The notes below the pieces were generated by a model, which made no database searches, was not told the DNA's origin, and saw nothing but the letters and a program-made list of their open reading frames with translations. Positions 17,809-27,267 of a stretch of 64,000 nt of DNA are shown here, in pieces (within the stretch, counting starts at the first letter, position 1; every line of letters starts with the position of its first letter). A program made the position numbers and the translations under genes. Source of the DNA: Paraflavitalea sp. CAU 1676 (lineage in GTDB: Bacteria > Bacteroidota > Bacteroidia > Chitinophagales > Chitinophagaceae); assembly GCF_029223285.1 (NCBI RefSeq), contig NZ_JARHUJ010000004.1, positions 372,001 through 436,000 of the forward strand, read 5' to 3'.

Positions 17809-18657
17809 ATGATCACCATTATTACACCAACCTACAATCGGGAAGTGCTGGTGCAAACTACCATCAGGAGTATACAGGCGCAGAGCTTTACCGATTGGGA
17901 GCTGATCATCGTGGATGACGGGTCGACAGACAATACCGAAGCGGCCCTGAAGCCCTACCTCGCAGATACAAGGATCAGGTATATCAAGAAGCACAATTCG
18001 GGTCAGGCCGACAGCCTGAACACCGGGGCCGCACAGGCCCGTGGAGAATTCATAACCTTCCTTGACAGTGACGATGAAGCATATCCCGACTGGCTGAAAA
18101 CAGTGCACGAACACGTAAAGGAAGACAGCGGGATCATCTGTGTTGGCGCCATGAGGAAATATCCTGATGGTTCGATGGTCAGGGAAGGTATGAATCAATT
18201 CAGGTTCTTCGGCAAAACCATTTACCTGAAATTTACCTGCGGTTCCCTTTTCATCCGCCGGGATATTTTCACCTCCATCCGCGGGTATGATGCTACCCTT
18301 AAATCAAACATACAGACCGACCTGGGCTATCGTCTGTTGGTTTACCTGCGCAATTCCAGGCTAAATGCGGTCGTGGTGAATGCATACCTGGTGCAGATCA
18401 ATGTGCACGAGGGTGACCGCATCCGCACCAATTGGAAGAGAAGGCGCGAAGGGGGTATCCAGTTCATAGAAAAGCATTATGGGTTCATTTATGAAAATGA
18501 CCCGAAAGAGATCGCCAACATCTACGGCACCATTGCCTATTCCAGCTATAAGCTACGTCACCGGGGTGAATCGGTGAAGTACTTGTTCAAAGCGATCCGC
18601 CACAATCCTGTTCGCTGGGTCAATTACATGCGCGTGGTGAAATATGCATTCTGGTAG
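17809..18657 (+). CDS. Glycosyltransferase family 2
   Basis: A 282-residue GT2 enzyme from a different branch than the three paralogues nearby. It shows the classic TPTYNREVLVQTTIRSIQAQ, IIVDDGSTDNTE and metal-binding FLDSDDEAYPDWL. The C-terminal third is basic and helix-rich, without strong TM segments. It starts 12 bases after the preceding transferase gene. Donor sugar not determinable. Confidence 0.88.
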   Translation: MITIITPTYNREVLVQTTIRSIQAQSFTDWELIIVDDGSTDNTEAALKPYLADTRIRYIKKHNSGQADSLNTGAAQARGEFITFLDSDDEAYPDWLKTVHEHVKEDSGIICVGAMRKYPDGSMVREGMNQFRFFGKTIYLKFTCGSLFIRRDIFTSIRGYDATLKSNIQTDLGYRLLVYLRNSRLNAVVVNAYLVQINVHEGDRIRTNWKRRREGGIQFIEKHYGFIYENDPKEIANIYGTIAYSSYKLRHRGESVKYLFKAIRHNPVRWVNYMRVVKYAFW

Positions 18658-18696
18658 TCCCTCACGGTATTGCTCATCTTATTGAATCGATCTCAT

Positions 18697-19569
18697 ATGA
18701 CTGAAAATGTTTGCGCCGTTATAGTCACCTTTAACAGGGTCGACACGTTGAAAACTGCACTTGCCCACATATTGGCCCAAACCGCGAAGCCGGCGGCCAT
18801 TTTGATTGCCGATAACAACAGTACCGACGGTACACGCGAATACCTGGCCACTGTAGACGGAACAGATCAGATACATTGTCTTTATCTGGATTCCAATGTA
18901 GGTAGCGCCGGAGCCATCGGAGAGGCCATGCGCTATGGGTTGGCCACTGGCAATTACGAATATTTCTGGATACTTGATGATGATACCTTTTATGAAAAAG
19001 ATGCCCTGCGTGAACTGCTGGGGAATAGCAGGGAAGGAGGTTTTGACCTGCTGGGATTGCACGGCGCCCTGATCAGGTTTGGAAAGAAAGTACCATTGAA
19101 ACCAGACCTCAAACTGCAAACTGCCGACTATGCCCTGATTGATGGAGCGCTCATTAGGCAGGAAGCCATCCGGAAAGCCGGGGTGGTAGATGCTATCTTC
19201 TTCATGATGTGCGACGATCATGAATATTGCATGCGCCTGAAGAAACACGGCTGTACGATCGGAGTGTTGAAGAGTGGCGCCGACAATCGCCTTTATCTGG
19301 GTGGTCAGGGGCGCTTCACAAGAGCCACGCTATGGAGGGGATACTATTCTTCCCGCAACCACCTGCTGATCATAAAAAGATATTTCTCGTTGACTGGCTT
19401 GTTTGGCTATTTATTCATGCAGGCTAAACTGATCATTGCAGCCGCTGTATTCGCCCCCGACAGGTTTCAGCGTGTAAAACTTCGCCTTTGGGGTATATGG
19501 CACGGATTAAGAGGAAAAGGAGGTAAAACGCTCGACCCACAGACATTGAAATTCATTCCTGCAAAATAA
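18697..19569 (+). CDS. Glycosyltransferase family 2, RfbN/GlfT-like
   Basis: A 290-residue GT2 enzyme. I chose the ATG at 18697 (MTENVCAVIVTFNR), because the family starts directly with this first strand; a TTG nine codons upstream is less likely. Motifs are VIVTFNRVDTL, IADNNSTDGTREYL, the DxD-type WILDDDTFYEKDAL, and MCDDHEYCMRLKKHG. This pattern is typical of rhamnosyl- and galactofuranosyltransferases. A hydrophobic C-terminal segment may associate with the membrane. Confidence 0.85.
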   Translation: MTENVCAVIVTFNRVDTLKTALAHILAQTAKPAAILIADNNSTDGTREYLATVDGTDQIHCLYLDSNVGSAGAIGEAMRYGLATGNYEYFWILDDDTFYEKDALRELLGNSREGGFDLLGLHGALIRFGKKVPLKPDLKLQTADYALIDGALIRQEAIRKAGVVDAIFFMMCDDHEYCMRLKKHGCTIGVLKSGADNRLYLGGQGRFTRATLWRGYYSSRNHLLIIKRYFSLTGLFGYLFMQAKLIIAAAVFAPDRFQRVKLRLWGIWHGLRGKGGKTLDPQTLKFIPAK

Positions 19570-19621
19570 AAGTAAACCTTAACGACTACCCTTCGCAGTA
19601 ACACCATTTCAGAATCAAAAA

Positions 19622-20485
19622 ATGAAAACAGTGAAACGCCAAAAATTCAACAAACAACTAGTTAATGCACTCAGGTTTACTTACAGGTTTGGCCTCATCA
19701 AAGCATTGTTGCTATTCGTTACCATATTCGCAGCGGCAGAAGAATATAAGGTGAAGTGGAAGGGACGGCAGGTTCATATGCGCAAGGGTACAACCGATTT
19801 TTGTGTGTTCAGGCAGGTCCTCGTGTTTGAGCAATACAAAGTAAAAGGACTGGAGAAAGAGAAAGTAAAGGTGGTCGTGGATCTAGGGGCCAATGTCGGC
19901 CTTTCTGCACTGTACTTCAAATCGATTTATCCCAATGCTACGATTATCGCCGTTGAACCCGATAAAGAGAACTTCGAATTGATGACCAGGAACGTGGGTG
20001 CATGCCCTAATGTCTACTGCCTCAACAATGCGATCTGGAATACCAGCAAAACGCTCGGCGTATACGATAGCGGAGGGGGAGAGTATAGTTACCTCGTTAA
20101 GGAAGAAAGTGAGTCGGAAATAGGTTCCGTACGATCGGTGACCATTAATGAGATCATGGAACGGTTTGAACTGCAAAAGATCGACCTGCTGAAGATAGAT
20201 ATAGAAGGTTCCGAAAAGGAATTGTTTTCAGGTCATTACGCATCCTGGCTCCACAAGGTCGACTGCATTGTGATAGAAGTGCATGATTGGTTCAGGCCAG
20301 GTTGTGCTGCGGCTTTCTTCCGGGCGATCAGCATGAGAGATTATACATTTTCGTTCAAGGGTGAGAACATCACCATCGTTTTCGATAAAACACCTCAGCC
20401 TGTTACAGTAGCATTGGATGGCGAAACAGATCAATCTTCATTTATTAGCATTGGTAGAAATGTTAACCTATCAGCAGGAGTTTAA
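19622..20485 (+). CDS. FkbM-family SAM-dependent methyltransferase
   Basis: A 287-residue FkbM-like methyltransferase. The SAM-binding motif is VVVDLGANVG at 84-93, followed by IIAVEPDKENFELM and the LLKIDIEGSEKELF signature of the family. It probably O-methylates a hydroxyl of a sugar residue, as FkbM-type enzymes often do in polysaccharide loci. A hydrophobic stretch near residues 28-42 could anchor it at the membrane. The end of the gene overlaps the next transferase by at least 26 bases. Confidence 0.85.
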   Translation: MKTVKRQKFNKQLVNALRFTYRFGLIKALLLFVTIFAAAEEYKVKWKGRQVHMRKGTTDFCVFRQVLVFEQYKVKGLEKEKVKVVVDLGANVGLSALYFKSIYPNATIIAVEPDKENFELMTRNVGACPNVYCLNNAIWNTSKTLGVYDSGGGEYSYLVKEESESEIGSVRSVTINEIMERFELQKIDLLKIDIEGSEKELFSGHYASWLHKVDCIVIEVHDWFRPGCAAAFFRAISMRDYTFSFKGENITIVFDKTPQPVTVALDGETDQSSFISIGRNVNLSAGV

Positions 20486-21650
20486 ACAGGTTGGGTTAAC
20501 CCAGCAAAAGAGGGAAACCGCCCCTGCCACCAGGGTACTGTTTGTTATAGATACCCTGGAGGTTGGCGGGGCAGAACAAAGTCTGCTCGATCTGGTCAGC
20601 AGGTTCAGGCAGATCGATCCCCTCGTTTGCCACTTGTATGCAGGTGAAACGCTGAAGCCGCAATTTATAAACATGGGCATACCGGTATGGTCGCTGGCAA
20701 TCCAAAAGAAATATGGCTTTGTAACGGGCATTAAGAAATTGAAGGCATTGATCCGGCAAGAGCAACCACACCTGGTGGTGGCCTGCCTCACACGGTCGGA
20801 GTTGATATCGCGCATGGTTTGCCGCAGCCTGCACATTCCGGTGATTGGTACGTTTGTCAGTGATCTTTACGGAAGACCCTATAACCAGTCGCTATCGCGA
20901 AAGGCGCAATGGGGCGTTACTTTTTTTAAATGGCTCAACCGTTTTACGGCCGGTTATTGTACCGGTTTCATTGCCAATTCGGAAGCTATAAAAAATGCCA
21001 ATGCCATTCAATTGGGAGTGCCGCCTGCCAAGATCCAGGTGATCAACCGGGGTAGGGACAGCCAGCGGTTTACATACTTGCCACGCACTATAGTGCCGGG
21101 AAAAGCCATACGTTGTCTGAATGTAGGTCGATTGGTTTCGGTGAAGGGGCAGCGCGATCTCATCCTGGCCTTCCAGCATTTTTTGCGCACGCATCCCGAT
21201 GCACAACTGGATATCGCCGGAGAAGGTCCCGAAAGAAGTGCGCTGCAGGCCCTGATCGAATCAAAGCAGCTTGCCGGCCACGTCCGGTTATTGGGCAATC
21301 GAAACGATATACCGGCCCTCCTGCAGGAATATGATTCCTTTGTTTTTTCATCCTATAGCGAGGGTTTTAGTGGCGCGGTGGTAGAAGCCATGTTGTCGGG
21401 CATACCGGTACTGGCCAGTGATATTCCCGCCAATAGGGAGGTGATCAGACACCTGGAAACGGGCTATCTTTTTCCATCGGGCGATGTGACGGCGCTCTGC
21501 GCGGCTTTCGCCTGGTATGGCGACCATCGCCAGCAGGCTATCGATATGGCTGCCGAAGCACAGGCATATGCCAGGGAACATTTTGAACTCGATAAAATTG
21601 CTGCCCACCTGGAAACCTATTTGCGGACGATAACTGGAATTGCTATATGA
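20460..21650 (+). CDS. Glycosyltransferase family 4
   Basis: A 396-residue GT-B fold transferase. The N-terminal domain starts with VLFVIDTLEVGGAEQSLLDL, and the C-terminal donor-binding domain has NVGRLVSVKGQRDLILAF, then LLGNRNDIPALL and the E-x7-E region FSSYSEGFSGAVVEAMLSG. I picked the ATG at 20460, which overlaps the FkbM gene by 26 bases; an upstream in-frame ATG at 20418 would overlap by 68. It overlaps the next GT4 gene by four bases (ATGA). Confidence 0.87.
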   Translation: MLTYQQEFKQVGLTQQKRETAPATRVLFVIDTLEVGGAEQSLLDLVSRFRQIDPLVCHLYAGETLKPQFINMGIPVWSLAIQKKYGFVTGIKKLKALIRQEQPHLVVACLTRSELISRMVCRSLHIPVIGTFVSDLYGRPYNQSLSRKAQWGVTFFKWLNRFTAGYCTGFIANSEAIKNANAIQLGVPPAKIQVINRGRDSQRFTYLPRTIVPGKAIRCLNVGRLVSVKGQRDLILAFQHFLRTHPDAQLDIAGEGPERSALQALIESKQLAGHVRLLGNRNDIPALLQEYDSFVFSSYSEGFSGAVVEAMLSGIPVLASDIPANREVIRHLETGYLFPSGDVTALCAAFAWYGDHRQQAIDMAAEAQAYAREHFELDKIAAHLETYLRTITGIAI

Positions 21651-22777
21651 CGATCCTTCATCTTGTTCAGAAACCCCAGATGCGCGGCGCCGAGATATTT
21701 GCAGCCCACCTGGCCAATCATACAAGCCGTCATGGCCATAAAGTGATATTGGTTTCGCTGTTCCCTGGTAATAGCCCACTGCCATTCGAAGGTACCATGA
21801 TCAACCTGGGCGGTAAGCCTGGTCATCGGTTGTTCAACCTCACAGCGTGGCGCCGGTTGGCCAACATCATCCAACAGGAGAAGCCCGATGTGATACAGGC
21901 CAATGCAGGAGATACCTTGAAGTATGCGGTATTCTCTAAGCTGTTGTTCGGTTGGAAACAGCCTATTATCTTCCGGAATGCCAGCACCATTAGTTTATAC
22001 ATTAAGACCTGGGCAGCCAGGAAATGGAATGGATTCCTGTTCCGGCATACAGATAAGATCGTTTCTGTCAGTAAAACATCGGCCGACGATTTTGCAGCCC
22101 TGTTCCCTCAATGCCGCGATAAGATCACGATCGTTCCTATTGGAATAGAGGAAGTGCCGGTGCAAACAAAACAACACGATGCGGCTCAAAACGGATACGG
22201 TTCGTTTCCCTTGCTGGTACATGTTGGCGGTTTTACCTACGAAAAGAATCATATCAGGCTCATAGCTATATTCCAGGAACTGCTGCGTATTTACCCCACG
22301 GCACGCCTGCATTTGGTAGGCGATGGACCCTTGCGAAGTGAAATGGAAGCGATCGTATCGCAAAAAAGACTCGATCGGTCTATCCGGTTCCTGGGAGCAC
22401 GCAAAGATGTGATGGAACTGATCGCCGGCGCTGATGTGTTGTTATTGCCCAGTATCATTGAAGGGCTACCCGGCGTAATACTTGAAGCCTTTTATTGCAG
22501 GATACCCGTGGTAGCGTACGATGTGGGAGGAGTTGGAGAAGTGCTTATCAACAATGATACCGGCCACCTGGTGCGTAAAGGCGATGAAAATGGATTTGTA
22601 GAAGCAATATGCGAAGTGATCGAGAACAGGAATGAAGAGGAATTCCTGGTGCAAAATGCTTACCAGTTGGTTACATCAGGTTACCTCAATAAATGGATCG
22701 CTAAGAGGTTTATCCACGTATACGAAACGGTACTCCGCCACTGGAGAGAAGTGTACCACATACAGAAAACAGTGTAA
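21647..22777 (+). CDS. Glycosyltransferase family 4
   Basis: A 376-residue GT-B fold transferase. N-terminal LVQKPQMRGAEIFAAHLANH, C-terminal LLVHVGGFTYEKNHIRLIAIF, LVGDGPLR, FLGARKDVMELI, and the LPSIIEGLPGVILEAF segment carrying the two conserved Glu. The start ATG overlaps the stop of the preceding transferase. Specificity is unknown. Confidence 0.87.
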   Translation: MTILHLVQKPQMRGAEIFAAHLANHTSRHGHKVILVSLFPGNSPLPFEGTMINLGGKPGHRLFNLTAWRRLANIIQQEKPDVIQANAGDTLKYAVFSKLLFGWKQPIIFRNASTISLYIKTWAARKWNGFLFRHTDKIVSVSKTSADDFAALFPQCRDKITIVPIGIEEVPVQTKQHDAAQNGYGSFPLLVHVGGFTYEKNHIRLIAIFQELLRIYPTARLHLVGDGPLRSEMEAIVSQKRLDRSIRFLGARKDVMELIAGADVLLLPSIIEGLPGVILEAFYCRIPVVAYDVGGVGEVLINNDTGHLVRKGDENGFVEAICEVIENRNEEEFLVQNAYQLVTSGYLNKWIAKRFIHVYETVLRHWREVYHIQKTV

Positions 22778-22788
22778 TCCTTACTGCC

Positions 22789-23967
22789 ATGAATACAACG
22801 CAAGGCCAGTTTGCCCGCAAAAAGATGATCGCCCCACATCAACAGGTGCAGGTGTTGCACATCATTAAATCACTAGGACGCGGCGGCGCAGAAGTGCTGT
22901 TGCCGGAAACCCTGAACAAACATGACAAGGAAAAATACCACTTTCACTATATCTATTTCCTGCCCTGGAAAAACCAGGTAGTAAAGGAGATCGAGGCAGC
23001 AGGCGGGATCGTCAATTGCTTTCCGGCCAATAATAACGCACAGATCCTCCTGCAGATTCGGAAGATCGTTAAGTATATCAAAACGCATCGCATTCAGCTT
23101 ATTCATTGCCACCTGCCCTGGGCAGGTATCGTGGGCCGCATAGCCGGTCGCCTCACAGGCGTGCCCGTAGTATATACCGAACACAATAAATGGGAACGCT
23201 ATCACCGCCTCACCTACCTGATGAATAAATGGAGTTTTCCGGGTCAGCAACAGGTGATCGCCGTTTCGGGTGAGGTGGCCAATTCAATAAAACTGCATTA
23301 TCGAAAAGCATCACCTGCCGTGCAGGTCGTGCAAAATGGGATCGATACCGAAAAATATGCTGCTCATCATCCGGTAAGCCGGGATATCCGTCGCGAGCTC
23401 GACATACCAGCCAGGTCAATCGTGATTGGTATTGCCTGCGTCTTTCGCGCTCAAAAAAGGCTCCACTACTGGATAGAAGTGGCCAACGCATTAAGGGCGC
23501 AGCATAGTGGGTTACGGTTCATCATTGTCGGAGATGGCGTGTTACGGAATGAAGTGCACCAGAAAGCGCGAGAGCTCAATATGGATCATTGCTTGCATTT
23601 TGCCGGCTTACAAACGGAAATGAGGCCCTGGCTCAAGGTGATGGACATCTTCATGATGAGCTCGGAATTTGAAGGGCTGCCCATTGCCCTGCTCGAGGCG
23701 ATGAGCATGGGATGCATGCCAGCCTGTACCGCAGCCGGCGGCATTCCCGAAGTGATTAAGGACAATGTCAACGGAATATTGGTGCCAGTGAACGAACCCA
23801 TGCAGTTGGCCGGCCGCCTGGCTGGCTTCCTCGATCAACCTGGTCTGCTGGCCGAAAGACAGCAAGCTGCCCGGGATACCGTCGTGAAGTACTTCAGTAT
23901 GGAAAAAATGGTAGGTGAGCTGGAACTGATCTATGACCAATTGATACCGAAAAACAATCACCAATGA
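22789..23967 (+). CDS. Glycosyltransferase family 4
   Basis: A 392-residue GT-B fold transferase. LHIIKSLGRGGAEVLLPETL marks the N-terminal domain, and VVQNGIDTEKY, IGIACVFRAQKRLHYWIEV, IVGDGVLR and MSSEFEGLPIALLEAMSMG mark the donor-binding domain. It is the third GT4 in a row, so the repeat unit likely receives at least three sugars from this subset. It overlaps the membrane-protein gene by four bases. Confidence 0.87.
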   Translation: MNTTQGQFARKKMIAPHQQVQVLHIIKSLGRGGAEVLLPETLNKHDKEKYHFHYIYFLPWKNQVVKEIEAAGGIVNCFPANNNAQILLQIRKIVKYIKTHRIQLIHCHLPWAGIVGRIAGRLTGVPVVYTEHNKWERYHRLTYLMNKWSFPGQQQVIAVSGEVANSIKLHYRKASPAVQVVQNGIDTEKYAAHHPVSRDIRRELDIPARSIVIGIACVFRAQKRLHYWIEVANALRAQHSGLRFIIVGDGVLRNEVHQKARELNMDHCLHFAGLQTEMRPWLKVMDIFMMSSEFEGLPIALLEAMSMGCMPACTAAGGIPEVIKDNVNGILVPVNEPMQLAGRLAGFLDQPGLLAERQQAARDTVVKYFSMEKMVGELELIYDQLIPKNNHQ

Positions 23968-25175
23968 TCGGTGCCATTGTATTGATGATCGTATTGTTTG
24001 GGGCAACCCTGCCTTTGCTGCAGGTGTTGAAAGCGGGGATCCCCTGGCTGAAACTGGGCCTGCTGAAGAACCTGTATTGGTACCATGTAGCCTTTGCGAT
24101 TATCTATTACATCTATGTGCAATCCTCCGCGTCCGATTCGGTGGCCTATTTCAATCGGGCCAGTTCGAACTTCGAGAACTGGATGGATGCCTACGGAACA
24201 GGAACCACGTTTATCGACTTTGTGGCTTGGCCATTTGTCAATTATCTCGGGTTCACCTACGAAATGATGATGATGTTGTTTGCCTGGATGGGCTACTGGG
24301 GGTTTGTATTCTTTTACATCATTTTTAAAGAGAATCTAAAGTTCAAACACAAGTTGCAGGGGGTAGACCTGGTAACGTTGATCATCTTCCTGCCCAACAT
24401 GCACTATTGGACCGCTTCACTCGGTAAAGGATCTATCATCTTCATGGGACTGGCGATGATCATGTTTGGCCTCAGCCGGCTCAACAACCGGAAAGTGGCA
24501 CTCCTCGCCGGATTACTCCTCGTATACCATGTTCGCCCGCATGTATTTTTCATCATGGGCCTGGGCATATTGGCCGGCCTGGTAGCGGCACGCGCGAAAG
24601 TTCCGCTTTATCAAAAGCTCATGGTAATTGCCGGTGTTGGTGTGGCCGTATTCTTTTTGTTTGAAGACGTCATGAAATTTGCCAACCTGGATAGTGAGAA
24701 CCTGTTGGAAAGTTTTGATCAGTTGTCGAGCCACCGCTCGGTAGAATTGGCCAAAGCAGGATCAGGCATCGATATATCCGGCTATCCACTGCCATTGAAG
24801 CTATTCACCTTCTGGTTCAGGCCGCTCTTTGTAGACGCGCCGGGCCCCATAGGTATCATCGTATCTTTCGAAAACCTGTTCTATCTCTGGCTTGCCTGGC
24901 AGCTGTTTGATGGCCGTTTCCTCAAATTCCTGGGTAGAAGTTCGGCCCTGGTGAAAACCTGCGGCGTCGCTTTCCTGGCTACTTCGGTTGCCCTTTCGGG
25001 TACTCTTTCCAACCTGGGCATCATTATACGGCAGAAAAGCATGGTCATGTATTTCTTCCTCTTTATCATATTGGCATTTATGGATTACCGGAAAGAACTG
25101 GCTATCAGCAGGAAGAAAAAGCCAGTAGCCAGCGATCCCTCACCAGCACTCTCCGGGCAGGTATCACTCAACTAA
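23964..25175 (+). CDS. Multi-TM protein, candidate Wzy/EpsG-type polymerase
   Basis: A 403-residue integral membrane protein with about ten hydrophobic segments and a basic C-terminus. The segment LPNMHYWTASLGKGSIIFMG, together with later RPHVFFIMG and a long loop around residues 240-280, resembles uncharacterised EpsG/Wzy-like proteins of Bacteroidota polysaccharide loci. It is the only candidate for a repeat-unit polymerase in the window, and Wza/Wzc-type export normally needs one. Polymerase assignment is by topology and context only. Confidence 0.6.
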   Translation: MIGAIVLMIVLFGATLPLLQVLKAGIPWLKLGLLKNLYWYHVAFAIIYYIYVQSSASDSVAYFNRASSNFENWMDAYGTGTTFIDFVAWPFVNYLGFTYEMMMMLFAWMGYWGFVFFYIIFKENLKFKHKLQGVDLVTLIIFLPNMHYWTASLGKGSIIFMGLAMIMFGLSRLNNRKVALLAGLLLVYHVRPHVFFIMGLGILAGLVAARAKVPLYQKLMVIAGVGVAVFFLFEDVMKFANLDSENLLESFDQLSSHRSVELAKAGSGIDISGYPLPLKLFTFWFRPLFVDAPGPIGIIVSFENLFYLWLAWQLFDGRFLKFLGRSSALVKTCGVAFLATSVALSGTLSNLGIIIRQKSMVMYFFLFIILAFMDYRKELAISRKKKPVASDPSPALSGQVSLN

Positions 25176-25182
25176 ACCATTT

Positions 25183-26214
25183 ATGGAAGGCATATTCACT
25201 ATTTCGCTCGATTTCGAACTGCATTGGGGCGTATTCGATAAAAAGGACCGCCGCGAACGCGAGGCCTGTTACCGCAATACCCTTCAGCTGGTGCCCCGCA
25301 TGCTCGAGCTGTTTTCAAAGTATGATGTGCACGTAACCTGGGCTACGGTGGGCAGCATGTTTGCCAAAGACCAAAGCGAATGGGAACAATTGAGACCGGC
25401 CATCGAACCGCAATACAGCGTGGAAAAATATTCCGCTTACCGGTGGGTATCGCGCAACGCCATGTTGCCCGATTATCAATGGGCGCACTTTGCGCCCGAT
25501 ATGGTACAGGCGATCCTGCAGTATCCGGGACAGGAGTTGGGAACGCATACCTTCAGCCACTATTATTGCCTGGAGCAGCAGGACGAGCCACGGGCTTTTG
25601 AGGCCGATCTGCAGGCTGCGCAAAAAGCCGCTTCGTTGTTTGGCACGAATCTAACCTCGCTGGTGTTTCCGCGCAACCAGTTTAATCCGGATTATCTCAA
25701 AACATGCTTCGAGCAGGGAATCACAACTATCCGTTCAAATCCTTCCAACTGGTTCTGGAGCCCTGTGACAAACGGCGGATCAAGTTTGCTGAGGAAATTA
25801 GTACGTACCGCCGACGCTTACGTGCAGGTGGGGTCACACCGTACTTCCTATCCTTTGAGCAGCATTGAAATAACGCCGGGAGAACCTTTGCAACTACCAG
25901 CCAGCCGTTTCCTCCGGCCCTGGCGTTCCGAATACAAGTTTGCCAACAAATGGCGTATCGGCCGGCTTTGCCAGGAAATGCGCCTGGCCGCCAAACATGG
26001 AGAATGTTATCATCTATGGTGGCATCCCGAAAACTTTGGCGACCATCCTGAAGAAAACATGAATGGGTTGATGACCCTTCTGCAGCAATATGAAAAGTGC
26101 CGTAGCAAGTATGGAATGAAGAGTTGGAATATGGGAGAATATGCCACGCACCTATTGAAAGCGACACCTCGAAACTTAACATATGGCCATGCAACTACGG
26201 CCTGCAACCCCTGA
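25183..26214 (+). CDS. NodB-type polysaccharide deacetylase
   Basis: A 343-residue carbohydrate esterase family 4-like protein. The catalytic Asp is in SLDFELHWG (D10) and the zinc-binding H122/H126 in HTFSH; FPRNQFNPDYL and WWHPENF correspond to later motifs. No signal peptide is visible, so it probably acts in the cytoplasm on a lipid- or nucleotide-linked N-acetyl sugar. It starts seven bases after the membrane-protein gene and its end overlaps the next gene by 32 bases. Confidence 0.85.
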   Translation: MEGIFTISLDFELHWGVFDKKDRREREACYRNTLQLVPRMLELFSKYDVHVTWATVGSMFAKDQSEWEQLRPAIEPQYSVEKYSAYRWVSRNAMLPDYQWAHFAPDMVQAILQYPGQELGTHTFSHYYCLEQQDEPRAFEADLQAAQKAASLFGTNLTSLVFPRNQFNPDYLKTCFEQGITTIRSNPSNWFWSPVTNGGSSLLRKLVRTADAYVQVGSHRTSYPLSSIEITPGEPLQLPASRFLRPWRSEYKFANKWRIGRLCQEMRLAAKHGECYHLWWHPENFGDHPEENMNGLMTLLQQYEKCRSKYGMKSWNMGEYATHLLKATPRNLTYGHATTACNP

Positions 26215-27187
26215 AGACAGGCCCGCCATCATCGAATTGCTCCGTCAATCCCTTGGTGAATCCTCGATCCCTAAGTCCGAAGCCCTCTGGGTATGGAAAC
26301 ATGAGCACAATCCATTCGGCCCCTCCTATGTGTTGGTGGCCGAAGAGAATGGAAAACTCATTGGTTTGCGTGCCTTTATGCAATGGAGCTGGATCAGGAA
26401 CGACAGGGTTTACCGTACCGTAAGGGCGGTAGACACTGCCACCCACCCCGACCATCAGGGTAAGGGCATCTTCAAAAAGCTGACGCTGCAGCAATTGGAA
26501 AGCTGCCGGCAGGAAGGCATTCTCTTTGTTTTTAACACACCCAACGGGCAAAGCAAACCCGGGTACCTGAAAATGGGATGGGTTGAACAGGGAAAAATGC
26601 CGATCAAATTCAAAATACTCCGGCCTTTTACCGTTGCCAAAGCGCGCTTCTTCGACAAGGAAAAATATACAGGGCAATCGGAAGATCCGTCGCCCTTTCA
26701 AAAATGGACGCTTGGTGTATTGGGTAGCCTGGACAGGTATGTTCAACGAACAAACCAACTGGCTACCCTCTTTTCACCTCAATATATTTCCTGGCGTTAT
26801 GCCAACAATCCGCTGTATTCTTATAATTACTTCACCGACCAGGAGAATTACCTGCTGATCAGCCGGATCAAGATGCATGCCTACACAAAGGAATTGCGAT
26901 TGGTAGATTTTATCAGGCTCAATCCGCAGGCAGATAACGGTTACCTCAACGCCACCATGAAAGCGCAGGTATCAACATTCTGTGAACAGTACCAGATCGA
27001 TTTTATATCCCTTTCCGGTCAGCAGTTTCAAGCCAACAAAGCTTGCTTCAATTGGATGGGAATGTTGCCGGTGCGGCGCCTTGGGCCCACGATCACGCTG
27101 CGTGATCTCAACATGAAAGAGAATTTTCAGTATTTATTGGATACAAAGAACTGGTGTTACTCCACCGGCGATCTTGAACTGTTTTAA
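26183..27187 (+). CDS. GNAT-domain acyltransferase, two-domain type
   Basis: A 334-residue protein with an N-terminal GNAT domain. Segments LRPATPEDRPAIIELLRQSL, TVRAVDTATHPDHQGKGIFKKL (acetyl-CoA loop) and FVFNTPNGQSKPGYLKMGW are clear. The C-terminal half resembles a second GNAT-like lobe, as in larger acyltransferases found in Bacteroidota polysaccharide loci. It may acylate the amine exposed by the deacetylase encoded just upstream, which would exchange an N-acetyl for another acyl group. The start overlaps the deacetylase by 32 bases; ATG 26189 is an alternative start. Confidence 0.72.
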   Translation: MAMQLRPATPEDRPAIIELLRQSLGESSIPKSEALWVWKHEHNPFGPSYVLVAEENGKLIGLRAFMQWSWIRNDRVYRTVRAVDTATHPDHQGKGIFKKLTLQQLESCRQEGILFVFNTPNGQSKPGYLKMGWVEQGKMPIKFKILRPFTVAKARFFDKEKYTGQSEDPSPFQKWTLGVLGSLDRYVQRTNQLATLFSPQYISWRYANNPLYSYNYFTDQENYLLISRIKMHAYTKELRLVDFIRLNPQADNGYLNATMKAQVSTFCEQYQIDFISLSGQQFQANKACFNWMGMLPVRRLGPTITLRDLNMKENFQYLLDTKNWCYSTGDLELF

Positions 27188-27218
27188 GTATATGTTCCTT
27201 CAATTCATTTAGCGGATG

Positions 27219-27267
27219 CTCATTCCCCCCGGGATAAGTGACAGGAATGTCCATGCGGGGGAATGAG
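27219..27267 (+). promoter_or_regulatory. Perfect 11-bp stem overlapping a start codon
   Basis: CTCATTCCCCC at 27219-27229 pairs exactly with GGGGGAATGAG at 27257-27267 across a 27-base loop. The 3' arm contains the ATG at 27263, the first candidate start of the following GT4 gene. If that start is used, the stem would hide it. If translation starts at ATG 27290, the stem is a leader hairpin separating the two halves of the locus. No T-run follows, so a simple terminator is unlikely. Confidence 0.6.
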
